This document shows positions 23,324-31,997 of a stretch of DNA of 64,000 nt, piece after piece. The translations under genes and the position numbers were made by a program. How positions within the stretch are numbered: the first letter of the stretch is position 1; each line of letters begins with the position of its first letter. This stretch comes from JAENWD01 sp963787035 (GTDB lineage: Bacteria > Acidobacteriota > Vicinamibacteria > Vicinamibacterales > JAENWD01): contig CAWBBN010000022.1 of assembly GCA_963787035.1 (NCBI GenBank), positions 434,001 to 498,000 of the forward strand, read 5' to 3'. Under the pieces are notes generated by a model, which did no database searches, was not told the origin of the DNA, and worked only from the letters and a program-made list of their open reading frames with translations.

Positions 23324-24483
23324 CTCTCGATCTCTTTCGCCGCGCCGGCGTCGCGGCGTGTCTCGTTCTCGTCACGGCCACGGCCGGTGCTCGCCAGGCC
23401 GCACCGACGATCTCGATCCTGTCGCCCGGTGAAGGCACCTACGTGACGGGATCGGTCGTGCTCCAGGCGCGCCCCTCCGCGCCGGCCAGCGTCCGCGAGA
23501 TGACGTTCTTCGCCGACGGCCGCAGCGTCTGCACGGTCATCCATCCGCCGTTCGACTGCCCATGGGAGGCGGGAGCGGGCATTCGCGAACACGTCATCCG
23601 CGTCGTCGCGACGACGCTGGACGGCAACCGGCTGGTGGCGACGGTTCGCACCAAGAGCGCGGGCTACACGGAATCGGTCGACGTGGACGTGGTGCAGATC
23701 ACCGCGACCGTCACCGACGCCAGCGGCCACTTCGTCAAGGGGCTCAAGCGCGAGCAGTTCAAGCTGAAGGAAGACGGCGTCGCCCAGCGGTTGACGTCGT
23801 TCGTCGGCGAGAACATCCCGCTCGAGCTGGTCGTCGCCACCGACGTCAGCGACAGCATGACCGAGGCGATGCCGACGCTGAAGGCGTCGGTGAAGGCCTT
23901 TCTCAATGCGCTGCGGCCCACCGACCAGGTCACGCTGCTCGCGTTCAACGACAACATCTTCACGGTGGTCAGGCGATCGACCGATCCGGTGGCGCGATTG
24001 AAGGCCGTGGACCGCCTGGCGCCCTGGGGCGGCACGGCGCTCTACGACGCCCTGCTCACGGGCCTCAACACCGTTGGCAAGCAGCCGGGCCGCCGCGCGC
24101 TCGTCGTCTTCACCGACGGCGAGGACCAGAACAGCGCCTCGACGATCAAGCGCGTCGAGTCGCGTCTCGAGACCAGCGACGCCACGATCTACACCATCGG
24201 GCTCGGCCGCAGCGTGAAGGACAAGGCGCTCGCCGGCATCCTGCAGCACCTGGCGGAGATGAGCGGCGGACGCGCCTTCCTGATCGATCGCGCCGCGCAG
24301 CTCTCGCAGGTCTTCGGCGACATCGTCGAGGAGCTGTCGAACCAGTACCTGCTGTCCTACGCCTCGTCCAACGAGAAACGCGACGGCACGTTCCGCAAGA
24401 TTTCAGTAGATGTCACCGAAGGCGGCCTGCACGTGCGGCATCGGCAGGGCTATCGCGCGCCGGGCAAGGCGGTGAAGAAGTGA
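23320..24483 (+). CDS. VWFA-related secreted protein (acidobacterial family)
   Basis: Intact, 387 residues. Signal peptide GVAACLVLVTATAGA, then an Ig-like stretch (PTISILSPGEGTYVTGSV), then a von Willebrand factor A domain whose metal site is intact: DVSDSM (DxSxS, about residue 174), the Thr in GGTALYDALLTGL and FTDGEDQNSA. The end of the domain, NQYLLSYASSNEKRDG and RQGYRAP, is the standard tail of the VWFA-related family expanded in Acidobacteriota. Function in this family is unknown; protein or surface binding is likely. It is coupled by four-base overlaps to the genes on both sides. Confidence 0.85.
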   Translation: MTLDLFRRAGVAACLVLVTATAGARQAAPTISILSPGEGTYVTGSVVLQARPSAPASVREMTFFADGRSVCTVIHPPFDCPWEAGAGIREHVIRVVATTLDGNRLVATVRTKSAGYTESVDVDVVQITATVTDASGHFVKGLKREQFKLKEDGVAQRLTSFVGENIPLELVVATDVSDSMTEAMPTLKASVKAFLNALRPTDQVTLLAFNDNIFTVVRRSTDPVARLKAVDRLAPWGGTALYDALLTGLNTVGKQPGRRALVVFTDGEDQNSASTIKRVESRLETSDATIYTIGLGRSVKDKALAGILQHLAEMSGGRAFLIDRAAQLSQVFGDIVEELSNQYLLSYASSNEKRDGTFRKISVDVTEGGLHVRHRQGYRAPGKAVKK

Positions 24484-27278
24484 GACGCACGGCATCGGCC
24501 GCCGTGCTGGCCGTCGCATTCGGTACGTTGGCGGGGCTCGCGCAACAGCCGGCGACGCCGCAGGCGCCGGCGACTCAGGCTCCGCCGCCGGTGTTCCGCT
24601 CCGGGGCCGACGTGATCGCCATCGACGTCGCAGTCACGACCGACAAGGGCGATGTCGTTCCTGCGCTCACGGCGTCGGACTTCAAGGTGGAGATCGACGG
24701 CAAGCCTCGCCAGGTCGTCTCCGCCGAGTGGATCCGCCAGGATCCGGCGCCGCCTGGCGCCTCCGCAGCGTCCGCGCGCAGCGCCGGAGCCGACGCGAGC
24801 TCGAACGAAGCGGGCTCATCGGGCCGGCTGGTGCTGCTCGCATTCGACGCGGAGGGGTTGTCGGTAGGCGCAGGCCGAGGCGCTGCGCTGACGGCCGGCA
24901 AGTTCCTGGATCAGCTTGCCCCGACGGATCAGGTCGGCCTGATCGAAGTGCCGCGTGGCAAGGAGGTGCCCTTCACGCTGGACCGCGGGGCCATCCGGGA
25001 CGCGCTCAGCCACATCGTCGGCCAGCAGATGCACGTGCCGCCGCTCCTGCATTCCATCGGGGTCTCGGAAGCGTTCGACGTCGACGCCGGCAACACGTTC
25101 GCATTGAACCGCATGGTCGACCGGGAGTGCCCGCCCGGATACCAGGTGAGGGACCCGTCGTGTCCCAAGAATGGTCCAGCAGGAAGCCGAGACGATCGTC
25201 GAGATGTACCGGACGCGAAGCGACACGACCATGCGCGCATTCGCCGGGCTGCTTGGGGCTCTGGGGAAGATCGAGGGGCCGAAGATCGTCATCTGGATTT
25301 CGAGCGGCCTCGCGCTGGCCTTCCAGGACATCGAGCTCGGGACGCTCGTCTCGGATGCGGCCGCCGCGAACACCACCGTCTACGTCGTCCACCTCGACAG
25401 CCCGACGGCGGGCATGGATGCCTCGGAGATGCACCGCTCGCCGTCCGCGCATGGAAGACCGCTCCATGCGGCTGCGCGGCCTCGAGATACATCGCCGGGG
25501 CCACCCGCGGCGCCGTCTTCTCGTCGTCGGGCGACGGCAGCAACGCCTTCGATCGGATCAGCCGCGAGATGCGCGCGTATTACCTGCTCGGCGCGGAAGC
25601 CCTGCCGTCGGACCGTGACGGACACCGGCACAAGATCAAGGTGACGGTCCTCAAGCAGGGCGCCTTCGTGCGCGCGCGGCGCGAGTTCACCGTGCCCACG
25701 TCCACGGCCGGAGGCCGCAATGGTACGCCCGAGGAACAGGTGCGCGGCGTCCTCGAGGCGCCGCTCATCGCGACCGAGCTGCCGCTCAAGGTCGCCACCT
25801 ACAGCCTGCGCGCGCCAGCCGGCGACAAGGTGCGCGTCGTCGTGGCGTCCGATATCGGCCGCAAAGAGACCGCCACTCTCCAGGCCACCGTCGGGTACGT
25901 CGTCTCCAGCGCGCAAGGCAAGGTCGTGGTGAGTGCGTTCACGCCGACCACGGCCGACCTGCTCGATCCGGGCACCCCGGGCGCCGTGCATTCGACCGTG
26001 GCGATCGACCTGCTGCCCGGCAAGTACCGGCTGAAGCTGGCCGTCGTCGACGCGACAGGCCGTCGCGGCAGCGTCGAGCGCACGTTCGAGGCGGGCATCG
26101 CGGGCGCAGCGGGATTCCAGGTTGCCGACCTGATGCTCACGCCGCCGCTGACGACGTCGGACTCGACCGTCCGGCTGACGGCCTCTCCGCTCGTCGAGGC
26201 AGACACCCTCGACGCGTACATCGAGCTTTACGGCCCGGCATCGACGTCCGCGGCCAAGGTGCGCGTCGAAGTTGCGGACTCGGAATCCGGGCCGGCGCTC
26301 TCGAGCCTCGACGTGCCGATTGGCGAGAGCCGCGAGAAGGGACGATTCAGCGCGGAAGGTCCGCTTCCGCTCGGCCTGCTGCCGCCGGGAAAGTACCACG
26401 CGCGGGCGATCGTCACGTCCGGGTCGTCGAGCGTGACGCGCGTCCGCCAGTTCACGATGAATCGCGCGGTCCCCGCCGACGACGTGTTCAAGAACGAGCT
26501 GCACGATCGGGTGGGCGTGTTCGATCCGGCATCGGTGCTGACGCCCGCGCTGCTCGGACCGGCGGTGGCACGGGCCCTCGAGCTCGACGGCGCGGCGGCG
26601 TCCGAGCCGGCCAAGTCGCTCGGAGCGGAGGTCGCGGCCGGGCGTCTCGACGCGCTCAAGGACGCCGGCGGTCTTGGCGGCGAGCCGTCGGTGCTCTCGT
26701 CGTTCCTGCGTGGGCTGCAGGCCTATCAATCCGGTTCGATCGAAGATGCCGCCAATCAGTTCCGCGCGGCGGTGCGTGCGTCTCCAGACTTTCTTCCGGG
26801 CGTGTTCTATCTGGGCGCGTGCTACGCAAAGGGCGGCAAGATCCGCGAGTCCATCGGCGCGTGGCAGACCGCGCTCACCGGCGACGAGCCTCGTCCCGAG
26901 GTTTACCAGATGATCGCCGACGCGTATCTCCGCCTGGGCGACGCCGAGGAAGCCGCAAGCCTGCTCGAGGAAGCCGGATCGCGGTGGCCGGACGACTCGA
27001 GGTTTGCGATCACGAGCGCGCTGGCCCGCGCCGCGAACGGACATCCCGAAGAAGCGCTGGCCGGTCTCAAGCCGTGGCTCGACCGCCCGACACCGGATCC
27101 CGATGCGATGGCGTTGTCGGTGCGTCTGGCCGTGGCGAGTCTGGCTGGCGCGAAGGATCAGGCAGCAGCCGTCGCCGAGCTCAGGGCGTTTGCCGAACGG
27201 TTCACGGCGTCGGGAAAGCCTCTGGATCCGCTCGTCGCGCGCTGGCTCGCTTACCTCGACGCGACGTCGCCGAAGTAG
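24480..27278 (+). CDS. VWFA-related secreted protein with TPR tail
   Basis: About 932 residues. A signal peptide (VLAVAFGTLAGLA) is followed by a VWFA-related domain starting VFRSGADVIAIDVAVTT and DFKVEIDGKPRQVV. The metal site is degenerate: FDAEGLSVG replaces DxSxS. VIWISSGLALAFQD and RAYYLLGAEALP continue the fold; two frameshifts near 25170 and 25450. The middle holds beta-rich repeats (for example LLPPGKYHARAIVTSG), and from about residue 740 TPR units appear (GLQAYQSGSIEDAANQFRAA). GTG at 24480 overlaps the previous stop. It overlaps the convergent acetyltransferase by 28 bases. Probably works with the other two secreted proteins of the operon. Confidence 0.8.
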   Translation: MRRTASAAVLAVAFGTLAGLAQQPATPQAPATQAPPPVFRSGADVIAIDVAVTTDKGDVVPALTASDFKVEIDGKPRQVVSAEWIRQDPAPPGASAASARSAGADASSNEAGSSGRLVLLAFDAEGLSVGAGRGAALTAGKFLDQLAPTDQVGLIEVPRGKEVPFTLDRGAIRDALSHIVGQQMHVPPLLHSIGVSEAFDVDAGNTFALNRMVDRECPPGYQVRDPSCPKNGPAGSRDDRRDVPDAKRHDHARIRRAAWGSGEDRGAEDRHLDFERPRAGLPGHRARDARLGCGRREHHRLRRPPRQPDGGHGCLGDAPLAVRAWKTAPCGCAASRYIAGATRGAVFSSSGDGSNAFDRISREMRAYYLLGAEALPSDRDGHRHKIKVTVLKQGAFVRARREFTVPTSTAGGRNGTPEEQVRGVLEAPLIATELPLKVATYSLRAPAGDKVRVVVASDIGRKETATLQATVGYVVSSAQGKVVVSAFTPTTADLLDPGTPGAVHSTVAIDLLPGKYRLKLAVVDATGRRGSVERTFEAGIAGAAGFQVADLMLTPPLTTSDSTVRLTASPLVEADTLDAYIELYGPASTSAAKVRVEVADSESGPALSSLDVPIGESREKGRFSAEGPLPLGLLPPGKYHARAIVTSGSSSVTRVRQFTMNRAVPADDVFKNELHDRVGVFDPASVLTPALLGPAVARALELDGAAASEPAKSLGAEVAAGRLDALKDAGGLGGEPSVLSSFLRGLQAYQSGSIEDAANQFRAAVRASPDFLPGVFYLGACYAKGGKIRESIGAWQTALTGDEPRPEVYQMIADAYLRLGDAEEAASLLEEAGSRWPDDSRFAITSALARAANGHPEEALAGLKPWLDRPTPDPDAMALSVRLAVASLAGAKDQAAAVAELRAFAERFTASGKPLDPLVARWLAYLDATSPK

Positions 27279-27796
27279 CCGTCCTCGCGAATCCTGGCGT
27301 ACATCAACTCGTCCAGCACCCGGCCGTCCTTGATGACGGCCTTCCGCAGCCGGCCTTCACAGACGAAGCCCGCCTTCTCGAGCACGCGCGTCGACGCGAC
27401 GTTGAACTCGAAGACGTGCGCGTAGATTCGCGTCAGGCTGTATCGCTCGAAGGCCCACGGCACGAATGCGGCGACGGCCTCTGTCATGATGCCGCGGCCC
27501 CACGCCTGCTCGCCGAGCCAGTAGCCGAGCTCGGCCGAGACGCGCTCGACATCGCTCTGAAGGACGACCCCGATTCCGCCGGCCACTTCCCCGTCGACCT
27601 CGACCGCGAAGTCGGTCGCAGGCAGCGCGCGCGCGCAGTGCCGCACCCACTGCTCGGCGTCCTCGATGGTGTAGGGCGAGGGGAATCGATCGCGGACGTT
27701 GGCCCAGATCTTTCGATTGTCTGCGTGTTTCGAGAGCGCGGGCGCGTCCTCGATGCGCCAGTCACGCACCGTGCAGCGCGCCCGGACGAGGTACAT
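27251..27796 (-). CDS. GNAT-family acetyltransferase (RimJ/RimL-like)
   Basis: Intact 181-residue N-acetyltransferase. The acetyl-CoA site is in WLGEQAWGRGIMTEAVAAF (Q/RxxGxG/A), with AFERYSLTRIYAHVFEFN and STRVLEKAGFVCEGRLR after it, as in RimJ/RimL-type enzymes that act on ribosomal proteins or small molecules. Substrate cannot be told. TATAAT on the minus strand (27810-27805) is eight bases before the ATG, so the mRNA is probably leaderless. Its 3' end overlaps the VWFA-TPR gene. Confidence 0.87.
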   Translation of the reverse strand: MYLVRARCTVRDWRIEDAPALSKHADNRKIWANVRDRFPSPYTIEDAEQWVRHCARALPATDFAVEVDGEVAGGIGVVLQSDVERVSAELGYWLGEQAWGRGIMTEAVAAFVPWAFERYSLTRIYAHVFEFNVASTRVLEKAGFVCEGRLRKAVIKDGRVLDELMYARIREDGYFGDVASR

Positions 27797-27804
27797 GGCC
27801 GCCG

Positions 27805-27810
27805 ATTATA
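27805..27810 (-). promoter_or_regulatory. Perfect -10 TATAAT, leaderless start
   Basis: TATAAT reads on the minus strand at 27810-27805, eight bases before the acetyltransferase ATG (27796), leaving no room for a ribosome binding site. Confidence 0.5.
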
Positions 27811-27873
27811 TGCGCCGGTCGAGGTTGGACCACTTTTCCAGATCGGCCATGGATGGGATATGGTTCTGCGCCG

Positions 27874-28854
27874 ATGCCTCTCACTCCCGATCAGCTGCAC
27901 GAACCCATCTTGAGCTATGTCCGTCCGCCGGCGCTGACGCTGGATCCGGACGAATCGATAGGCCAGGCGCTCGAACACGCCCGGGCCCTTCCGTCGAGCA
28001 ACGTCATCCTGTACTGCTACTGCGTCGACAAGGACGGCAAGCTCGTGGGCTTCGTGCCCATCAGGCGGCTGCTCACCACCGCCGTGGACGCCCCGCTGCG
28101 GTCGGTGATGATTGACGACGTCATGGCCATTCCGTCGTTTGCGACCGTCCTCGTCGCGGCGGAATACTTCGTCAACCATCGCCTGCTGGCCTTCCCGGTC
28201 GTCGAACCCAACGGCAAGCTCGTCGGCGTGGTGGACGTGAACGCCTTCACCGACGAGGTGCTCTCGCTGGCGAGACAGTCGTTCGACGGGATCTACCAGT
28301 TGCTCGGCATCCACGCGACGCAGGCCGCGAGCCCGTGGTCGGGCTTCAAGGATCGCTTCCCCTGGCTCATGTGCAACATCGCCGGCGGCCTCATGTGCGC
28401 GGCGCTGTCGAGCCACTACGAGCATCTGCTGAACGCCGCGGTCGTGCTGGCGCTCTTCATCCCGGTCGTGCTGGCGCTGGCCGAGAGCGTCAGCATCCAG
28501 TCGGTGACGCTGACGCTCCAGAACATGCAGAGCGGTCCGGTGCAGTGGAAGCAGTTCGGCCGCGCCCTGACGACCGAGTTGATGACGGCGCTGCTCCTCG
28601 GCATCGCCTGCGGCTGCACCGTCGGCCTCGCCTCGTGGGTATGGAAGCGTGAGGCGCTGGTGGCGGTCGTGCTCGCGGGATCGATCGCGGCCGCGATGTT
28701 CACCGCCTGCGCCTTCGGCGTCGTGCTGCCGACGCTCCTGCGCCTGGCAAAGGCGGATCCCAAGATCGCCGCCGGGCCCATCGTGCTCGCGATGACCGAT
28801 CTGGCGGCGTTGCTCTTCTACTTCACCATCGCCGGACAGGCCCTCGCCGTGTGA
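27874..28854 (+). CDS. MgtE-type magnesium transporter lacking the N-terminal domain
   Basis: A 326-residue protein with two CBS domains (about 25-150: VILYCYCVDKDGKLVGFVP, LLAFPVVEPNGKLVGVVDV) followed by the MgtE membrane domain (FPWLMCNIAGGLMCAALS, VVLALFIPVVLALAESVSIQ, and three more spans to GPIVLAMTDLAALLFYFTIA). The Asp of AMTDLAA matches the pore aspartate of MgtE. The superhelical N-terminal domain of T. thermophilus MgtE is absent. ATG 27874 gives the cleaner start; 27853 in the same frame is possible. Confidence 0.85.
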   Translation: MPLTPDQLHEPILSYVRPPALTLDPDESIGQALEHARALPSSNVILYCYCVDKDGKLVGFVPIRRLLTTAVDAPLRSVMIDDVMAIPSFATVLVAAEYFVNHRLLAFPVVEPNGKLVGVVDVNAFTDEVLSLARQSFDGIYQLLGIHATQAASPWSGFKDRFPWLMCNIAGGLMCAALSSHYEHLLNAAVVLALFIPVVLALAESVSIQSVTLTLQNMQSGPVQWKQFGRALTTELMTALLLGIACGCTVGLASWVWKREALVAVVLAGSIAAAMFTACAFGVVLPTLLRLAKADPKIAAGPIVLAMTDLAALLFYFTIAGQALAV

Positions 28855-28934
28855 CGGCTGCTGGCTGGCATCAGTTCTGCAAGCCCGGCCACGCGGAACA
28901 TGGCTGGCCTCCTGGTTGCAAGGTGTGTGGACTT

Positions 28935-30007
28935 ATGGCCGGACAAACAGTTCGTCGGCAGGTATTCGGGGTGGCGGTCGCGGCCGTGCTGGCGATGGCC
29001 GTCGCGCAGTTGTACGCCGTGTCGCAAGCGGCAGATGAGAAAGAGTACGTCAGCGACAAGGAACGGCTCGCGGCGATTCGACGCGGGCACGTGTGGGTGC
29101 AGACCAACGTGCCCTCGATGGACATCCGCACGGGGCCTGCCGGCCCGGATGCCTTCCCGGCCGGAGCGACCGTGACGTGCGATTACGTCGACGAGAAGAG
29201 CAGCGGCAACTCGGCGAAGTACACCTGCGTCATCCCGCCCGACACGCAAGGTCCACGTGAAGTACGGCAGGACCAACGGCGAGGTCTTCGCCGAGGTCGC
29301 CGCCAGCCGATTGTTCTGGGCGCTCGGGTTTGGCGCCGAACGCAACTACCCCGTTCACGTCGAGTGCCGCGGATGTCCGCCAGACGCTCGTCGACAGCGA
29401 CTTCGGCACGATCGAGCGGCTGCATCCGGGTCAGGACATTCAGACCAGGACGCGCTATGGCTGGTCGTGGGAAGAGCTCGACGAAATCGAACCCGGCACA
29501 TCCGGCGTCCGAACGGGACGCGCGCAACGCCCTCAAGCTGCTGGCCGTGTTCGTCCAGCACACGGACAGCAAGCCCGAACAGCAGCGCCTCCTCTGCCCG
29601 AACGACGGATCACCGAAGGCCTGCCCCGATCCGCTCCTGATGGTTCACGATCTCGGGCAGACGTTTGGCCAGCGCGAACATCTTCAATCGCGACAGTGTC
29701 CGGCAGCGTCAACCTGCACAACTGGGCAAAGTCGCCCATCTGGAAGGACCCGGCGCATTGCGTCGCCGGGCTGGCGCAGTCGCAGACCGGCACGCTCGGG
29801 GACCCGATCATCAGCGAAGGCGGCCGCCGCTTCCTCGCGAACCTGCTGGTGCAGCTCACCGATACGCAGATCCACGATCTCTTCGACGTCGCGCGCTTTT
29901 CAGAGCGGACGCTGAAGACGCCGGGCGACTCCTCCACGATCGACGAGTGGGTCGGCACCTTCAAGGCGAAGCGGGACGAGATCGTGACGGCGAAGTGCCC
30001 GAACTGA
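28935..30007 (+). CDS. Secreted protein of unknown function with kinase-like motif spacing
   Basis: About 357 residues over five frames (shifts near 29250, 29370, 29490 and 29670). Signal peptide VFGVAVAAVLAMAVAQLYA, then KERLAAIRRGHVWVQTNV and AGATVTCDYVDEK. The middle VKYGRTNGEVFAEVAASRLF-WALGFGAE gives Lys then Glu at kinase-like spacing, and later LLMVHDLGQTFG and NIFN resemble the metal-binding Asp segment of atypical kinases such as HipA. Pairs CRGC and several other cysteines suggest extracytoplasmic disulfides. Kinase activity is only a guess. ATG 28935 places the signal peptide properly. The gene follows mgtE by about 80 bases. Confidence 0.55.
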
Positions 30008-30023
30008 TTGCCGGTTGCTGATT

Positions 30024-30045
30024 GCGGGTTGCGGGTTGCGGGTTG
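30024..30045. repeat. GCGGGTT heptamer array
   Basis: Three perfect copies of GCGGGTT (30024-30044) follow a degenerate lead-in from 30010 (CCGGTTGCTGATT). It lies in the convergent gap next to the palindrome at 30051. The reverse-strand form is found again at 56749-56780. Confidence 0.7.
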
Positions 30046-30050
30046 ACCTC

Positions 30051-30074
30051 GTAGGGCCGAACGTCAGTTCGGCC
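30051..30074. repeat. CTGAAG-type palindrome, minus orientation
   Basis: GTAG at the left, then arms GGCCGAAC and GTTCGGCC around GTCA (CTGACG on the minus strand in place of CTGAAG). It lies between convergent genes and supplies the TGA stop (30066-30064) of the hybrid histidine kinase. Confidence 0.75.
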
Positions 30075-31987
30075 GTCGCTGCGCTTCCGCGGCTCTCGAC
30101 AGCGTGGTCATCAGACGCCCGACGTCCAGCGGCTTGGCCAGGTGCTCGCGGAAGCCGGCACGCGCCGCGCGTGTCCGATCTTCCTCTCCGGCATAACCGC
30201 TGAGAGCGATCGCATAGACCGGAAACGACGGATCCAGCGCGGTCAGACGCCCGAGCAGCGTGAAGCCGTCCTCGCCCGGCATGCCCAGGTCGGCGATGAG
30301 GATGTGTGGCACTTCGCGCGTGTAGGCCTCGATCGCCTCCGAGGCAGACGCCGCCACCCGCACGCTGGCGCCGCATGACGTCAGCAGCATCTCCAGCGGC
30401 TCGCGCGCATCCGCGTCGTCGTCCACCACGAGCACCTTGAGCCCGTGCAGATCGACCGAGCGATCGTCGGCCGGCACGGACGGCGACTCCGAGGCCGCCG
30501 CGGCGAGCGGCAGCGTCACCGTGAACGCGCTCCCCTGGCCAAGGCCGGCGCTGTCCGCCTGCACGCGGCCCCCGTGCAACTCCACCAGGTGGCTGACGAT
30601 CGCCAGGCCCAGGCCGAGCCCTCCGTGAACGCGTGAGGTCGTGCTGTCGGCCTGCGAGAACCGCTCGAACACGTGCGGCAGGAACGTCGGAGTCGATGCC
30701 GACGCCCGTGTCGCGCACTTCGATCGACGCCTCCTGACCGACGACGGTGACCGAGACTGACACGGTCCCGCCGGCCGGCGTGAACTTCACGCCGTTCGAC
30801 AGCAGGTTCGTGACGACCTGCTGGAGCCGCTGGTTGTCGCCGATGACGAGCACCGGCTGGTCGCCGGCATCGACGACCAGGTCCTGATTCCTTGACGCGG
30901 CCACCGGCCGCACCATGTCGGCAGCCGCGGCGACGACGCGCCGCAGGTCCACCGGCAGATATTGCAGGCGCAGCTTGCCGCTGACGATGCGCGAGACGTC
31001 CAGGATGTCTTCGATCAGCCGGACCTGCGCGGTGGTGTTGCGGTCGATGATCTCGAGCGCCGAATCGATGCGGTCCGCCGGCACTTCGCCGCGCCGCAGC
31101 AGGTGGACCCAGACGCGCATGGCGTTGAGCGGCGTCCGCAGCTCGTGCGACAGGGTCGCGAGGAATTCGTCCTTCACGCGCCCGGCACGCCCCGCCTCCT
31201 GGTACAGGCGGGCCATCTCGCGCTCGGCCAGCTTGCGCGCCGTGATGTCCTCGACGACGGCGAGGGTTCCCGAAATCTCCCCGTCCTTCGTCCTGAGCGG
31301 GCCGAGCGAGACGCTGACGGGCACGGTCGTGCCGTCCTTCCGGCGCATGAAGGTCTCGAAGCCGACGATCGATTCGCCGGCGAGGGCCCTCTTGACCCGG
31401 CTGGCGTATTCCGCTTCCGCCTTCGGCGTGATCGTCGGGTTCAGGCCGCCGATCACGTCCTCCTCGGACCAGCCGAACACGCGCGCGGCGCTGGGGCTCC
31501 AGCGCGTCACCCGGCTGTCGGGATCGGTGGCCATGACCGCGAGCGGAAGGGCGTCGAACAGCGCGCGGAGCGTGGCATTGGTCTCGCGGAGCTCTTCTTC
31601 GGCACGCTTCAGCCGCAGCAACGCGTTGACGTGCGCGATGAGCTCTTCGGCGTCCACCGGCTCCGTGAGGTAGCCGTCGCAGCCGCTGGCCAGCCCGGCC
31701 ACCTTGTTGTCCACGCCGACCGACGTCGCCGACAGGTGCAGCACGATCACGTGGGCGGTCGCCGGGTCCTCCTTGATCTGCCGGCACACGTCGATGCCGC
31801 TCATGTCGGGGAGGTTGACGTCGAGCACCACGAGCTGCGGCTTGTGCTCGTGCAGCGAGGCGAGGGCGTCGCGGCCGGTGGCGGCTTCGATGACCTCGAA
31901 GCCCGCATTGCGGAGAGTCCGGCTCCGGGAGTACCTCCCCGGCCCGTAGTCGTCGACGTTCAGGATGGTCAATCGGCGTTCGGTCAT
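30064..31987 (-). CDS. Hybrid histidine kinase REC-PAS-HisKA-HATPase-REC
   Basis: About 640 residues, no membrane span. REC1 (1-125) has phospho-acceptor LVVLDVNLPDMSG; a PAS domain (about 140-260) contains VTRWSPSAARVFGWSEEDV and MRRKDGTTVPVSV; HisKA carries LATLSHELRTPLNAM (His about 280); the ATPase has RLQQVVTNLLSNGVKF and, after a frameshift near 30680, VHGGLGLGLAIVSHLVELHGG; REC2 ends the protein with ILIADLGMPGEDG. It begins 11 bases after the previous kinase and is probably the last gene of the stressosome operon. Soluble, so it senses an internal signal or a partner. Confidence 0.88.
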
Positions 31988-31997
31988 GGTGATTGCT

